DNA of 9,597 bases from REEB85 sp018971455. Lineage in GTDB: Bacteria; Pseudomonadota; Alphaproteobacteria; Acetobacterales; Acetobacteraceae. Shown piece after piece: positions 1 to 6,690 of this stretch (the stretch's first letter is position 1; every line of letters begins with the position of its first letter). Location: NCBI GenBank assembly GCA_028871195.1, contig JAGWNT010000119.1:1-9597 (forward strand). Reading direction: 5' to 3'. The position numbers were made by a program, and so were the translations under genes. A model generated the notes under the pieces. The model did no database searches, was not told the DNA's origin, and worked only from the letters and a program-made list of their open reading frames with translations.

Positions 1-53
1 GCATCCGTGCCTTTCGCCAAAAGCTCACGCAGGGCAGTCCCTTGCTCGGTCAT
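1..53 (-). CDS. IS256-family transposase, N-terminal fragment (runs off left edge)
   Basis: Only the first 17 complete codons are visible, reading MTEQGTALRELLAKGTD. The start is supported by an AAGGA ribosome-binding site (61-65 on the plus strand, complement) seven bases before the ATG. N-termini of the type 'MT-(D/E)-x-TALRxLxxKxxDADLLRE' are typical of IS256-type DDE transposases in alphaproteobacteria, which catalyse excision and insertion of their own element. That match is recalled rather than searched. The catalytic DDE residues lie beyond the edge, so integrity cannot be judged. A hairpin-forming sequence (74-88) lies in its leader. Alternative: any short unrelated protein, since 17 residues is little evidence. 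Confidence 0.5.
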   Translation of the reverse strand, partial: MTEQGTALRELLAKGTD

Positions 54-73
54 CGTGGGGTCCTTGGGTCAGT

Positions 74-88
74 GTTGCGTCTCGCAAC
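74..88. repeat. Small perfect inverted repeat in the transposase leader
   Basis: GTTGCG, then TCT, then CGCAAC: a 6-bp stem with a 3-base loop, just upstream of the transposase ribosome-binding site. In RNA it would form a small hairpin. It could limit read-through translation or transcription from outside the element, but that role is inference. Confidence 0.4.
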
Positions 89-129
89 CCAACCCTACCC
101 AGGTTCACCGCGGTGGCCGCCTCCTACAC

Positions 130-145
130 CACGTCCAGGGACGTG
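130..145. repeat. Perfect 7-bp dyad at the presumed IS end
   Basis: CACGTCC, AG, GGACGTG: seven paired bases around a two-base centre. It sits at the outer end of the presumed IS256-like element and is probably part of its terminal inverted repeat. An operator is the alternative reading. Confidence 0.45.
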
Positions 146-224
146 ACCCTCGGCAGGTGAATTAGTGTGTCGCCGCAAACTTTATTTCGATCAGTGCTGG
201 GTCAAGTCTATGATCTGATAGCGA

Positions 225-479
225 TTAGATTTCCATAGCACTACGGAAATGGGGCAACGCGAGTTTACATTTCCGCCGCGCGATATGCATCGGTGATGCC
301 GGGCAGGGTGGCAACAACAGGTCGCCAGCATCACCAGTACGCTGACACTTGCTGTCGATGCGGCACAATTCATGATAAATTGCTGCGCTGCGTTCCGACT
401 GTTCCAGCAACCCCCAGGCTTCTATACCGTAGCGGTCACGGGCGGCGTCAATTGCTACCGAAATGCTGTCTATAGTCAT
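225..479 (-). CDS. Small hypothetical protein, 84 aa
   Basis: An 84-residue reading frame, not recognised as a named family. I chose ATG 479 because AAGGA lies four bases upstream (plus-strand 484-488). The same frame stays open much further upstream (to 860), but that extension overlaps the diguanylate cyclase gene and has no ribosome-binding site. The first ~44 residues look genuinely protein-like: an amphipathic helix, then RYGIEAWGLLEQSER and AAIYHELCRID. This resembles short uncharacterised proteins I recall from Acetobacteraceae with an 'AW..L...ER.AAIY.E.R.ID' core. The C-terminal 40 residues (Pro-, Cys- and Arg-rich) are less convincing and could be a degraded or frameshifted tail. 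No membrane segment or signal peptide is seen. It is downstream of, and on the same strand as, the c-di-GMP enzyme, with a 265-base gap. Confidence 0.5.
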   Translation of the reverse strand: MTIDSISVAIDAARDRYGIEAWGLLEQSERSAAIYHELCRIDSKCQRTGDAGDLLLPPCPASPMHIARRKCKLALPHFRSAMEI

Positions 480-744
480 AGTATCCTTCAGCTTTCCCTC
501 AGAACAACTCGCCCAATGCCCTGGACCGGGCCGCATCAAGCATTGGTTGACCAAACAGCAGAAATATCTGGAGCTCGCCTTCCGCGCACAAGCGGCATCA
601 ACGCTTGCAGCTAGCCTGCCAATCTGGGCGGCACCACATAGAGCTGTTTCCCTAAATCGTTTAGCCGAACACGCATTCGTAGGTTGGATATTCGTTGTTA
701 AAACTACGTTTGAAAGAGCTCGTTGCCGGCAGCCATGATGCAGA
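480..744. other. 265-base gap between the 84-aa gene and the c-di-GMP enzyme gene
   Basis: No supported gene. A plus-strand frame (463-738, 91 codons) has a mildly protein-like middle (GRIKHWLTKQQKYLELAF) but no ribosome-binding site and overlaps the 84-aa gene start; the minus frame is open but reads as random. No terminator hairpin with a T-run is visible after the c-di-GMP enzyme's stop codon, so read-through to the 84-aa gene is possible. Confidence 0.4.
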
Positions 745-3507
745 TTATCCGGTGGCCTCTGCAAGGAAGGTGGTGGCGGCATTTGGTGCGCATTGCAGGT
801 GCTGCAAAACCTCGTCACCGGGTAGTGGTCGGCCAAGCAAGAAGCCCTGAATTTCACCACACCCCTGCGCGCGCAAAATTGTGAGCTGTTCCTCGGTTTC
901 TACCCCCTCGGCCGTTACGTCCATTCCCAGACTGTGCGCCATCGCAAGGATAGCCTGGATAATTCGCCGCGCGCTTGATGTGGCCTCGAGTGCCTGCACA
1001 AACGATTTGTCGATCTTGAGCCGCTCGAATGGCAGGCTTTGAAGATAGCTAAAGCTCGAATATCCAGTGCCAAAATCATCGCAGGCAATGCGCACCCCGC
1101 TTCCCTGTAACTCACGAAGGATGTTCATCGCTTGACTACGGTCATCGATCAGGAGTGACTCGGTGACCTCCAGTTCGAGGCGGTGAGCCGGCAGGCCGGT
1201 GCGGTCTAGAACATCCCTCACCAATGCCGGCAGATGGCTACCAAGAAGTTGGGCGGACGAGAGATTTACCGCTACCCGAATGGGCTCACTCCAAGAGACG
1301 GCAGCACGACAGGCCTGCTCCAACACCCAGGCGCCCAACTCCAGGATTATCCCCGTCTCCTCGGCAATTGGAATAAAACTCGCGGGCTCTACTTCCCCTC
1401 GCGAGGGGTGCTGCCAGCGCAACAGAGCTTCAAATCCAGTGATTGCACCGGTGCCGCAGGCCAGGAATGGCTGAAAATAGAGCTCAAACTGATCTGTGCC
1501 GACCGCGCACCGGAGATCGTGCTCAAGAGCTCGGCGCTCCCGCAGTTGGATGCCCATTTCCGATTGAAACATCCGAAAGGTGCCACAACCATCTCCCTTT
1601 GCCTTGTAGAGAGCAATATCGGCGCTTTTTAATAACTCGGCCGGCGTATCACCGTCATGAGGATACACAGCTATGCCAATGCTGGTTCCAATAGTGACCA
1701 GGTTGCCTGCTATCTCGAAAGGCTGCGAGATTACCTCGATTAGGCGGCGGGCAAGCTCGGCCGCGGCGATGGGCTGTGCGACATCGGTTTGGATCACCAG
1801 AAATTCGTCCCCACCGGTTCTTGCTACCGTGTCGGCGGCGCGAACAGCGTTGGTAAGGCGGCTAGCCACCTGCCTCAAGATATCGTCTCCGGCATCGTGG
1901 CCGAAGGTATCGTTGATCATCTTAAAGCGGTCTAGATCCATCGCGAGCACAGCAGGGGAATGGCCTCCACGCGCGGCGTAGCCTAAGGCTTGTGACAGGC
2001 GGTCGTTCAACAGGGCCCGATTGGTGAGTCCCGTCAAGCTATCATGGTGAGCCAGATACTCGACATTCTTCTCGGCGCGCTTGCGTTCGGTGATGTCCGT
2101 GTAGGTTCGTACCGCCTCGCCACCGGGTAGGGGGGTGGTCCGCACCTCAAGAATGCGACCATCCGGGCGCTCACGGTCATAGACTGGAGGGCCGTCCAAG
2201 AGCAGTGACCGGCGCACAAAATTCTGAAACTCCTCTCCTGAGTGGACAAACTCGTTTTCTCTCCACTGATATGCCAGGACTTCTTCCCACTTCGGGCAAT
2301 TCGCCATCAACTCAGCCGGGAGATCGAGCAATTCAATGGCGCGCCTGTTGCAGATCGGCACAGTCCGATCGGTGGCAATCATCATCAAGCCCTGATCCAT
2401 GTAGTTGAGCGTGGTCTCGAGCATATGAGTTTTTTGAGCTAGCTGTTGTTCGCTGCTTCTAAGCACGGCTGCAACGTCTTGCATCGCAGCATTCTGGGCT
2501 CGCTGCCTGCGGAATTGAACAACCACCACCACCAACAGAAGCGCGAATGTAGCCAAGGCCGCGAGCGTGCACGATGCGATCAAAATGGCTTGGCGTCGCC
2601 ACGTTGCCAGTGCGACCCTCTCGTGGATCGATACGTCAACAACAAGCGGGAAGCCGCCGACCGGATGCACGGAGACAACAGACGCAAGCCCGTCGAGATG
2701 CCCCGCGGAGCGAAAGCTGCCACCGCTGGCTGCAACGCGGGCGTACCATGGTGATGTTCGAGCAATCCGGCGATCGATGGTTCTGCCTGGATCGGGGTAA
2801 CGAGCCAAAATCAATCCGTCTCGGCGCAATAATGTGACTGCCTGGCCGGGTACGGAAGTCACCGCATGATAGAATTCGTTGAGGTACGGGATGTCTACGA
2901 CCGCCCCAGCAACACCAAGAAATCGACCGTCAGGCGCATTTATACGACGGGCCAGGAACATCACCTTAGTGCCTGCGACCCGACTTGTCATTGTGGTGCT
3001 GACATATAGACCGTGCTCATTGGTCATTGCGAAGTGACGAAAATAGTCGCGATCAGACAGGTCGATCCTTGGCATTGGATATGCCCGGGAAGAATTGATC
3101 AGGCGTCCGGCGGAATCGATCAGCACAAATGCATTGGCTTGTGGCAAATTCTGCAGTCGGTCCCTCAGAAAATAATGTGTCGCGGAGTCACCAAGGACTT
3201 GTTGGAACTGCTCCGGCGTGGAGATCCCACGGGAACGTATGTGGTGCTGCAGCGCCTGCACACCCAGATCGACCACCTGCATGTAGCGCGAAGTTTGTTC
3301 GGCCAGTGCCACGCCAAGGTTTTTTGTCTCTCGTTGGTAGCTGTCGACCGCAGTGTCGCGCATTTGCCAAATCAACATCGCTGCAGCAACGACCGTTATG
3401 ATCATGTAGCACAACGGGCCAAGCCACATGAGATGACCCGACCAGGAAGCGGCGTACTGCTCCGAATTCGTAGAGGCACCGCGAGCCTTGGCGAGGCGCG
3501 CCATCAT
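745..3507 (-). CDS. Membrane-bound bifunctional diguanylate cyclase/phosphodiesterase (Cache-PAS-GGDEF-EAL)
   Basis: This 920-residue inner-membrane enzyme should both make c-di-GMP from two GTP (GGDEF) and hydrolyse it to pGpG (EAL). Order: TM about 28-48; a periplasmic Cache-like sensor about 50-300 (VLIDSAGRLINSS, SDRDYFRHF, later GVAGAVVDI); TM about 305-331; a PAS-like domain about 362-475; GGDEF about 482-645; EAL about 660-905. Visible active-site features are DSLTGLTNR (489-497), the inhibitory RxxD site at 556-559, GGDEF at 565-569, EAL at 693-695, N748, E780, D810/D811 in DDFGTGYSS, K831, E867 and Q887, so both halves look catalytically intact. The start has no clear Shine-Dalgarno, but an in-frame stop lies five codons upstream and no earlier start fits. 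Which activity dominates, and the periplasmic ligand, cannot be read from sequence. A PilZ receptor gene lies upstream on the same strand. Confidence 0.96.
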   Translation of the reverse strand: MMARLAKARGASTNSEQYAASWSGHLMWLGPLCYMIITVVAAAMLIWQMRDTAVDSYQRETKNLGVALAEQTSRYMQVVDLGVQALQHHIRSRGISTPEQFQQVLGDSATHYFLRDRLQNLPQANAFVLIDSAGRLINSSRAYPMPRIDLSDRDYFRHFAMTNEHGLYVSTTMTSRVAGTKVMFLARRINAPDGRFLGVAGAVVDIPYLNEFYHAVTSVPGQAVTLLRRDGLILARYPDPGRTIDRRIARTSPWYARVAASGGSFRSAGHLDGLASVVSVHPVGGFPLVVDVSIHERVALATWRRQAILIASCTLAALATFALLLVVVVVQFRRQRAQNAAMQDVAAVLRSSEQQLAQKTHMLETTLNYMDQGLMMIATDRTVPICNRRAIELLDLPAELMANCPKWEEVLAYQWRENEFVHSGEEFQNFVRRSLLLDGPPVYDRERPDGRILEVRTTPLPGGEAVRTYTDITERKRAEKNVEYLAHHDSLTGLTNRALLNDRLSQALGYAARGGHSPAVLAMDLDRFKMINDTFGHDAGDDILRQVASRLTNAVRAADTVARTGGDEFLVIQTDVAQPIAAAELARRLIEVISQPFEIAGNLVTIGTSIGIAVYPHDGDTPAELLKSADIALYKAKGDGCGTFRMFQSEMGIQLRERRALEHDLRCAVGTDQFELYFQPFLACGTGAITGFEALLRWQHPSRGEVEPASFIPIAEETGIILELGAWVLEQACRAAVSWSEPIRVAVNLSSAQLLGSHLPALVRDVLDRTGLPAHRLELEVTESLLIDDRSQAMNILRELQGSGVRIACDDFGTGYSSFSYLQSLPFERLKIDKSFVQALEATSSARRIIQAILAMAHSLGMDVTAEGVETEEQLTILRAQGCGEIQGFLLGRPLPGDEVLQHLQCAPNAATTFLAEATG

Positions 3508-3973
3508 ACATGCCGCCGAGGTCTATGATGACTGGTGAACGTCAATCTGCTGCGGCTTTGTTCCTTGGGGAGGCCGAATATTGCAGACTTGGCACCGTCA
3601 TAGAAAGCTGAGAGTGAATACGTTAACACCGCGCTCCACCATGGATCGGAAGACATTTTATTAGCGATATTTCAGCACAAGAAATTGTTAATCTTGCCGA
3701 CTATATAAGGGAGTCAGCGGAATATGACGTGCCGTCAATCCCCACCGAAGCTGCTACCGCGAAAGCCAATTTGCCGCCCAATCTGGTAGCAGGCTGAGCG
3801 GTCACGGCGGCACTGCCGCGTTCAGGTTCAGCCTGTATGTTCTCTCCCGGGAGGCGGCAGAGCGTGCGAGAGTTAGTGAATCCCCTGACATCAGGAGCAC
3901 CGTGCAGTGCCACCTCATTTGTGGAGGTTTGGACGGCCATTGCGAGTGCGATCGCGCAAGGACGAGAGAGAGC
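3508..3973. other. 466-base gap upstream of the c-di-GMP enzyme
   Basis: No confident gene. The half nearest the enzyme (about 3600-3710) is AT-rich and probably contains its promoter; a TAAAAT -10-like hexamer lies at 3655-3660 (minus strand) but has no acceptable -35. The other half is GC-richer and holds a minus-strand frame (3701-3940, 79 codons) with ordinary residue composition but no ribosome-binding site and no recognised similarity. It may be a decayed gene or chance. Confidence 0.5.
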
Positions 3974-4462
3974 TCAGCCCTCGACCCGTGTGCGCAGTGC
4001 GGCCTCGAGACGAGCGCGGGCGGCCTCGGCCTCCTCGGCGATCTGGCTAAGGTGCGGATCATCGAAGAACCTGGCGAGGTAGAGCAGCCGCACCGCCTCG
4101 GCGAGCCCCTTATCGTGGAGGGCCTCATAAATCAGGCGGGCCTGTTGTGCCGGCTCCCCAGTCAGCAGGGTCGGCCCAATGAACTGGAAGCCAATCTGTT
4201 CGCCCAGCGTCCAGCGACGCACCGCAGCGAAGGTCGCTCCGCCACTGAGGCAAAGATCCACGCGGTCAGGCACAGGGACCACCGCATCGGTGCGGATCCG
4301 CGCGCCGCCACTTGAGATATTGAGAACAATGCAGTCGACCACCGAGCCGCCGAATCGGATCTTGGCGCCCTTTATCACCATTCCTCGTTTGGCGACGCGC
4401 TTATTGGGATGAGGCAAACTCAATGTGTCGGGCACCAGCTTCGCCAACATAGTGACCACCAT
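3974..4462 (-). CDS. PilZ-domain cyclic-di-GMP receptor protein
   Basis: This 162-residue soluble protein has a PilZ domain in about residues 20-100. PilZ domains bind c-di-GMP and pass the signal to partners such as motility or polysaccharide machinery. The two ligand-contact motifs are present: RxxxR at 22-26 (RVAKR) and NxSxxG at 48-53 (NISSGG), and a barrel-like WTLGEQIGFQFIG follows, so binding is likely. Residues 104-160 form a helical, Ala/Glu-rich C-terminal extension with a possible short coiled coil (about 140-156) that may hold the output or partner contact. No membrane segment is seen. The start is uncertain: ATG 4462 has no ribosome-binding site, whereas ATG 4450 (five residues in) follows GGTGG at a proper distance. 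The protein is on the same strand as the c-di-GMP enzyme and upstream of it, so the two may form a local signal/receiver pair, although 466 bases separate them. Confidence 0.92.
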   Translation of the reverse strand: MVVTMLAKLVPDTLSLPHPNKRVAKRGMVIKGAKIRFGGSVVDCIVLNISSGGARIRTDAVVPVPDRVDLCLSGGATFAAVRRWTLGEQIGFQFIGPTLLTGEPAQQARLIYEALHDKGLAEAVRLLYLARFFDDPHLSQIAEEAEAARARLEAALRTRVEG

Positions 4463-4714
4463 ATGACTGGGTGTGTGGATCTAACAAAAGTGCCGCCATT
4501 TCTTGTGGAAGAATGGCGCTACGCAAGGCTTTATCAAAGATTGGTCGGCGTCAAAAAAACAGTTGGCATATTGAATTCTGACATAAGCGGGTGTGGGCCA
4601 GGTCTTTTTGCGGTGAGCGCATATTGCTTTTGCATTCACCAATACCACCGGAGTAAAGATATACATCATCGATCAGAACTTGCATTTCCTTGGAACTCAA
4701 AAAGGGCATCGCCG
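4463..4714. promoter_or_regulatory. Divergent intergenic region between PilZ gene and 67-aa gene
   Basis: Both flanking genes start outward from this 252-base, AT-richer stretch, so promoters for both should lie here. Homopolymer runs (AAAAAAA at 4554-4560, TTTTT near 4606) and TA-rich hexamers such as TATACA (about 4660) are visible, but I cannot assign a -35/-10 pair with good spacing on either strand. Confidence 0.4.
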
Positions 4715-4918
4715 ATGACCCCATCCCCGGAACCATGGCGCACGGCGCAGGATTATCTCGACACTTACGGCGATCGTGCCGAAGAGGAGATTCGGCGCCT
4801 TGCCCGGGAACTGACGGCTGAGGGGAATGCCGAAGACGCAGCGAAGCTGTTCGACGTTTTCCAGGCGGTGAGGATGCTGCGCGACACCAGGCGTCGAGAC
4901 GACGGCCTCGTTCACTGA
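4715..4918 (+). CDS. Small helical hypothetical protein, 67 aa
   Basis: Sixty-seven residues, predicted mostly helical and strongly charged, with no membrane segment. ATG 4715 is chosen because AAGGG lies eight bases upstream; the frame stays open back to 4409, but that extension overlaps the PilZ gene and reads as non-protein. The core (DYLDTYGDRAEEEIRRLAREL, then a GNAEDAAKLFDVFQAVRML-like helix) resembles short uncharacterised proteins of Rhodospirillales, with an 'a..yGd.A..ea.r.A..l...Gd......w..v..a...L' pattern that I know only as hypothetical. It is divergent from the PilZ gene across a 252-base region and converges on the kinase-like gene 30 bases away. Function unknown. Confidence 0.72.
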   Translation: MTPSPEPWRTAQDYLDTYGDRAEEEIRRLARELTAEGNAEDAAKLFDVFQAVRMLRDTRRRDDGLVH

Positions 4919-4948
4919 GGTGGCGGAGCGTGGCATGGCAAGTTGTGC

Positions 4949-5737
4949 CTAGGGCATGACCACGCACTGCGATGGAAACAGCAGCATGATCTGCACGCCG
5001 GCGCCGATCGACGTATTTACGCGTAGTTGCCCGCCATGCGCCTGCATCAGAACATCCGACAGAACGAGGCGTTGCGGCGGACGCTTTGCCGCGTCGTCCT
5101 GCGGCTCATCGGTTTCACGACGAAGCGGCGTGGCCTTGCCGTCGGCAATGACCAGGGCGAGGCTTTCCGCATGGTGCTGCACGTCCACGCCGATCCAGTC
5201 ACGATCATCGGCATTGCGGTCCGCAACCAAAAGTGCCCGTGTAAGGACATGCCGCAAGGCCCGACGATCAGCGGACAGGGTTGTCATCCGCACCTCCGGA
5301 GCGATGCGCCACTCACGACGCTGAGCAGCCAGCCTCAGCTCGGGGTCGCGGAGGGCCGCTTCCAAGGCCACATGGAGGTCAACCGGCTCGAGCTTCAGCG
5401 AAACCCGCGATCGGGCACGAGAGGCAAAGCCCTGCAATTCATCGGAGATGGCCAAAACCTCCGAGGTGGCCTCCGCCACGATCGGTTCCTTCGGGAGCCG
5501 CCCAGAGGCAATGTCGGTGACATGACCATCGAGATTCATCGCGACCAGACGCAAATCATGCGAGGCCCGCGCGATGCGGTCAGCAACGTCGTTGTCGGTC
5601 GAGGGGATCGGTGCTGGCTTTGCCGTCCTGAAAGCAGATGACAGGCGTGCTCCAGCGCGGCGGCATACTCCCAGAAGCGAAACAATGAGGACAGCCGCCA
5701 GAGCGCCGAGGAAGGCTTCACCCAAGTTTGTGGTCAT
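4949..5737 (-). CDS. Degenerate histidine-kinase-like membrane protein
   Basis: This 262-residue protein has one N-terminal membrane segment (about 5-23) and a cytoplasmic body laid out like a sensor kinase core. A dimerisation/H-box-like helix has SHDLR with His60 (about 52-75), a second helix covers about 86-112, and an ATPase-like region spans about 150-256. The ATPase-like region departs from active kinases: where NLLxNAxK should be there is LTRALLVAD (165-173) with no Asn; the DxGxG loop is IADGKATP (197-204); only the last strand-loop, GGQLRVNTSIGAGV (235-248), looks canonical. I infer impaired ATP binding, perhaps a phosphotransfer or scaffold role (ShpA/ChpT-like logic), not a proven kinase. 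ATG 5737 follows AAGGA by ten bases. No response regulator is adjacent; the upstream gene encodes a tail-anchored protein on the same strand. Confidence 0.72.
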   Translation of the reverse strand: MTTNLGEAFLGALAAVLIVSLLGVCRRAGARLSSAFRTAKPAPIPSTDNDVADRIARASHDLRLVAMNLDGHVTDIASGRLPKEPIVAEATSEVLAISDELQGFASRARSRVSLKLEPVDLHVALEAALRDPELRLAAQRREWRIAPEVRMTTLSADRRALRHVLTRALLVADRNADDRDWIGVDVQHHAESLALVIADGKATPLRRETDEPQDDAAKRPPQRLVLSDVLMQAHGGQLRVNTSIGAGVQIMLLFPSQCVVMP

Positions 5738-5751
5738 TTTTGGTAGTTCCT

Positions 5752-5886
5752 TCAGCCGATATATCGAGGTTCAACGGGCGGAGTGCGGTGCCGATACGAG
5801 GATCGGACGCCACCCGGGGGGCCACGCCAGTCCGAACGGCGGAGAGCGGCTTCTTCAATGGGTGCACGGGAGCGGCAGGTGACCAT
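5752..5886 (-). CDS. Possible 44-codon leader ORF ending at the next gene's ribosome-binding site
   Basis: Between the tail-anchored protein gene and the kinase-like gene is a 44-codon frame starting MVTCRSRAP and ending PVEPRYIG. Its TGA overlaps the AAGGA that serves the kinase-like gene (TGAAGGA), a layout seen when translation of one frame exposes the next site. Against it: no ribosome-binding site of its own, an Arg/Pro-rich composition, and an overlapping frame (5718-5924) that looks equally protein-like. It may be chance or the remains of a longer gene. Confidence 0.22.
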   Translation of the reverse strand: MVTCRSRAPIEEAALRRSDWRGPPGGVRSSYRHRTPPVEPRYIG

Positions 5887-5908
5887 GCCGGCCAAAACGG
5901 ATGGGCTG

Positions 5909-6247
5909 TCACAGGATCGACCACGCGACAAGGACGAGCAGCGCCCAGAGTGGGATGGATAGCAGGGTGCCGACCAGGATGCCGATCGCTGTGTCGAGAT
6001 CGTGTGACTCGCCGTCCTCCGCAATCGGCATCGGCGCATCAGCTGTTGAGCGGGTCGGGTCGCGCACCAGCGGGATGAGCTGGGGGCTCACGTCGTGCTG
6101 GCGACCTGGCCTGCGGCGGTCAGCTTGCTCGCCCTGAATTCCCGGCAGCACCGGGATATCCGACAGCTGCGCCTGCATCGGCTGACCCGATGCGCTGCGC
6201 GCCTTGGCCAAACCGATCAGGGGTTCTTCGTCAATCGATCGTTGCAC
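5909..6247 (-). CDS. Small C-terminally membrane-anchored protein, 112 aa
   Basis: Residues 1-82 are polar, with many Arg, Asp, Gln and Pro (likely disordered). Residues 86-112 form one strongly hydrophobic segment (GILVGTLLSIPLWALLVLVAW) that ends the protein, so it should be a tail-anchored inner-membrane protein with a cytoplasmic N-terminal domain. The start is GTG 6247, decided by GGAG (plus-strand 6255-6258, complement) seven bases upstream; an ATG at 6254 is out of frame. It reads toward the kinase-like gene 171 bases downstream, and I infer possible co-transcription. I do not recognise the family. No lipobox, signal peptide or enzymatic motif is visible. It could partner the kinase-like membrane protein, but nothing in the sequence proves it. 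Confidence 0.68.
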   Translation of the reverse strand: MQRSIDEEPLIGLAKARSASGQPMQAQLSDIPVLPGIQGEQADRRRPGRQHDVSPQLIPLVRDPTRSTADAPMPIAEDGESHDLDTAIGILVGTLLSIPLWALLVLVAWSIL

Positions 6248-6254
6248 GAGGCAT

Positions 6255-6258
6255 CTCC
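6255..6258 (-). promoter_or_regulatory. Ribosome-binding site that fixes the GTG start at 6247
   Basis: GGAG on the minus strand, seven bases before the GTG. No other in-frame start nearby has such a site. Confidence 0.55.
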
Positions 6259-6328
6259 GGGCGATTTTAACGCTGTGATGGCGTGGCCATAACTTTATCT
6301 CGACGACTCCGCCATAACAGTCCGTAAT

Positions 6329-6357
6329 TTGACATCCATGAGTTTGGATTGTGTAAA
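6329..6357 (+). promoter_or_regulatory. Sigma-70-like promoter, plus strand
   Basis: TTGACA, 17 bases, TGTAAA: a consensus -35 and a 4/6 -10 at ideal spacing. The reverse strand also reads TTTACA, 17 bases, TGTCAA, so the element is roughly symmetrical and could fire leftward toward the gene at 6247. No convincing coding frame follows on the plus strand; a small RNA or a chance match are both possible. Confidence 0.3.
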
Positions 6358-6618
6358 TGAGATATTAGTACTTTGCCTCCATGACTGAAAATGCGCAGGG
6401 CACACCAACGCATGGTGCGTGCCGAGCGTTGAGAATTCGGAAGAAATGTCGACAGGGTAAGGAATTATTCGGAGAAATGCCCGCTCTATGGCTCCTGCTC
6501 GGAGGAGAAAGCCGCATTTTGTGGCGCGACAAAACCGTAATAAATAGCCACAAAAATTCATTTATGCGCCATAAAACTAAGATAATTCAAATATCAACAG
6601 CCTCGATTTTTAATAACG

Positions 6619-6636
6619 ATCTCCAAGATCGGAGAT
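6619..6636 (-). terminator. Possible weak terminator hairpin after the 407-aa gene
   Basis: ATCTCC, six bases, GGAGAT: a 6-bp stem 55 bases past the stop codon of the 407-aa gene. On the minus strand it is followed by CGTTATTAAAAAT, AT-rich but not a clean T-run, so a termination role is doubtful. Confidence 0.25.
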
Positions 6637-6690
6637 TTCAGCTTGCCGCCGACTCTTACCCACCAGGGCGGCTTGGGCGCCGAATTTCCA

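Larger units (their letters stand above)
1..149 (-). mobile_element. Partial IS256-family insertion sequence, one end plus 5' part of transposase gene
   Basis: The left edge appears to cut an insertion sequence. Seen: a minus-strand gene start with a good ribosome-binding site at 53, then about 95 bases of non-coding leader ending in a region (about 122-149) that holds a perfect dyad, CACGTCC-AG-GGACGTG, at 130-145. From memory, ends reading like CGTCCCTGGACGTGGTGTA (minus strand) occur in IS256-type elements of alphaproteobacteria, and the encoded N-terminus also resembles that family. The exact outer boundary (I place it near 149) and any target duplication cannot be fixed, because the other end lies outside the window. 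Confidence 0.55.
6248..6690. other. 443-base AT-rich gap between the tail-anchored protein gene and the 407-aa gene
   Basis: No confident gene on either strand. Frames of 88 codons (minus, 6295-6561) and 125 codons (plus, from 6381) exist, but they lack ribosome-binding sites and read as random protein. The stretch includes a promoter-like element (6329-6357), a small dyad (6619-6636), and AT-rich runs around 6536-6620. It probably holds the 5' regulatory region of the gene starting at 6247 and the 3' end of the 407-aa gene's transcript. Confidence 0.5.

Noticed and set aside
225..860. Long upstream extension of the 84-aa protein (211 codons)
   Set aside because: It overlaps the end of the c-di-GMP enzyme gene, has no ribosome-binding site at its start and reads as random protein before the supported ATG at 479.
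3701..3940. A 79-codon minus-strand frame downstream of the PilZ gene
   Set aside because: Residue composition is acceptable, but there is no ribosome-binding site and no recognised similarity. Kept only as a note in the gap entry.
4409..4714. Upstream extension of the 67-aa protein (to 169 codons)
   Set aside because: The extension overlaps the 5' end of the PilZ gene in antisense, is Cys/His-rich without pattern, and the ATG at 4715 has a proper ribosome-binding site.
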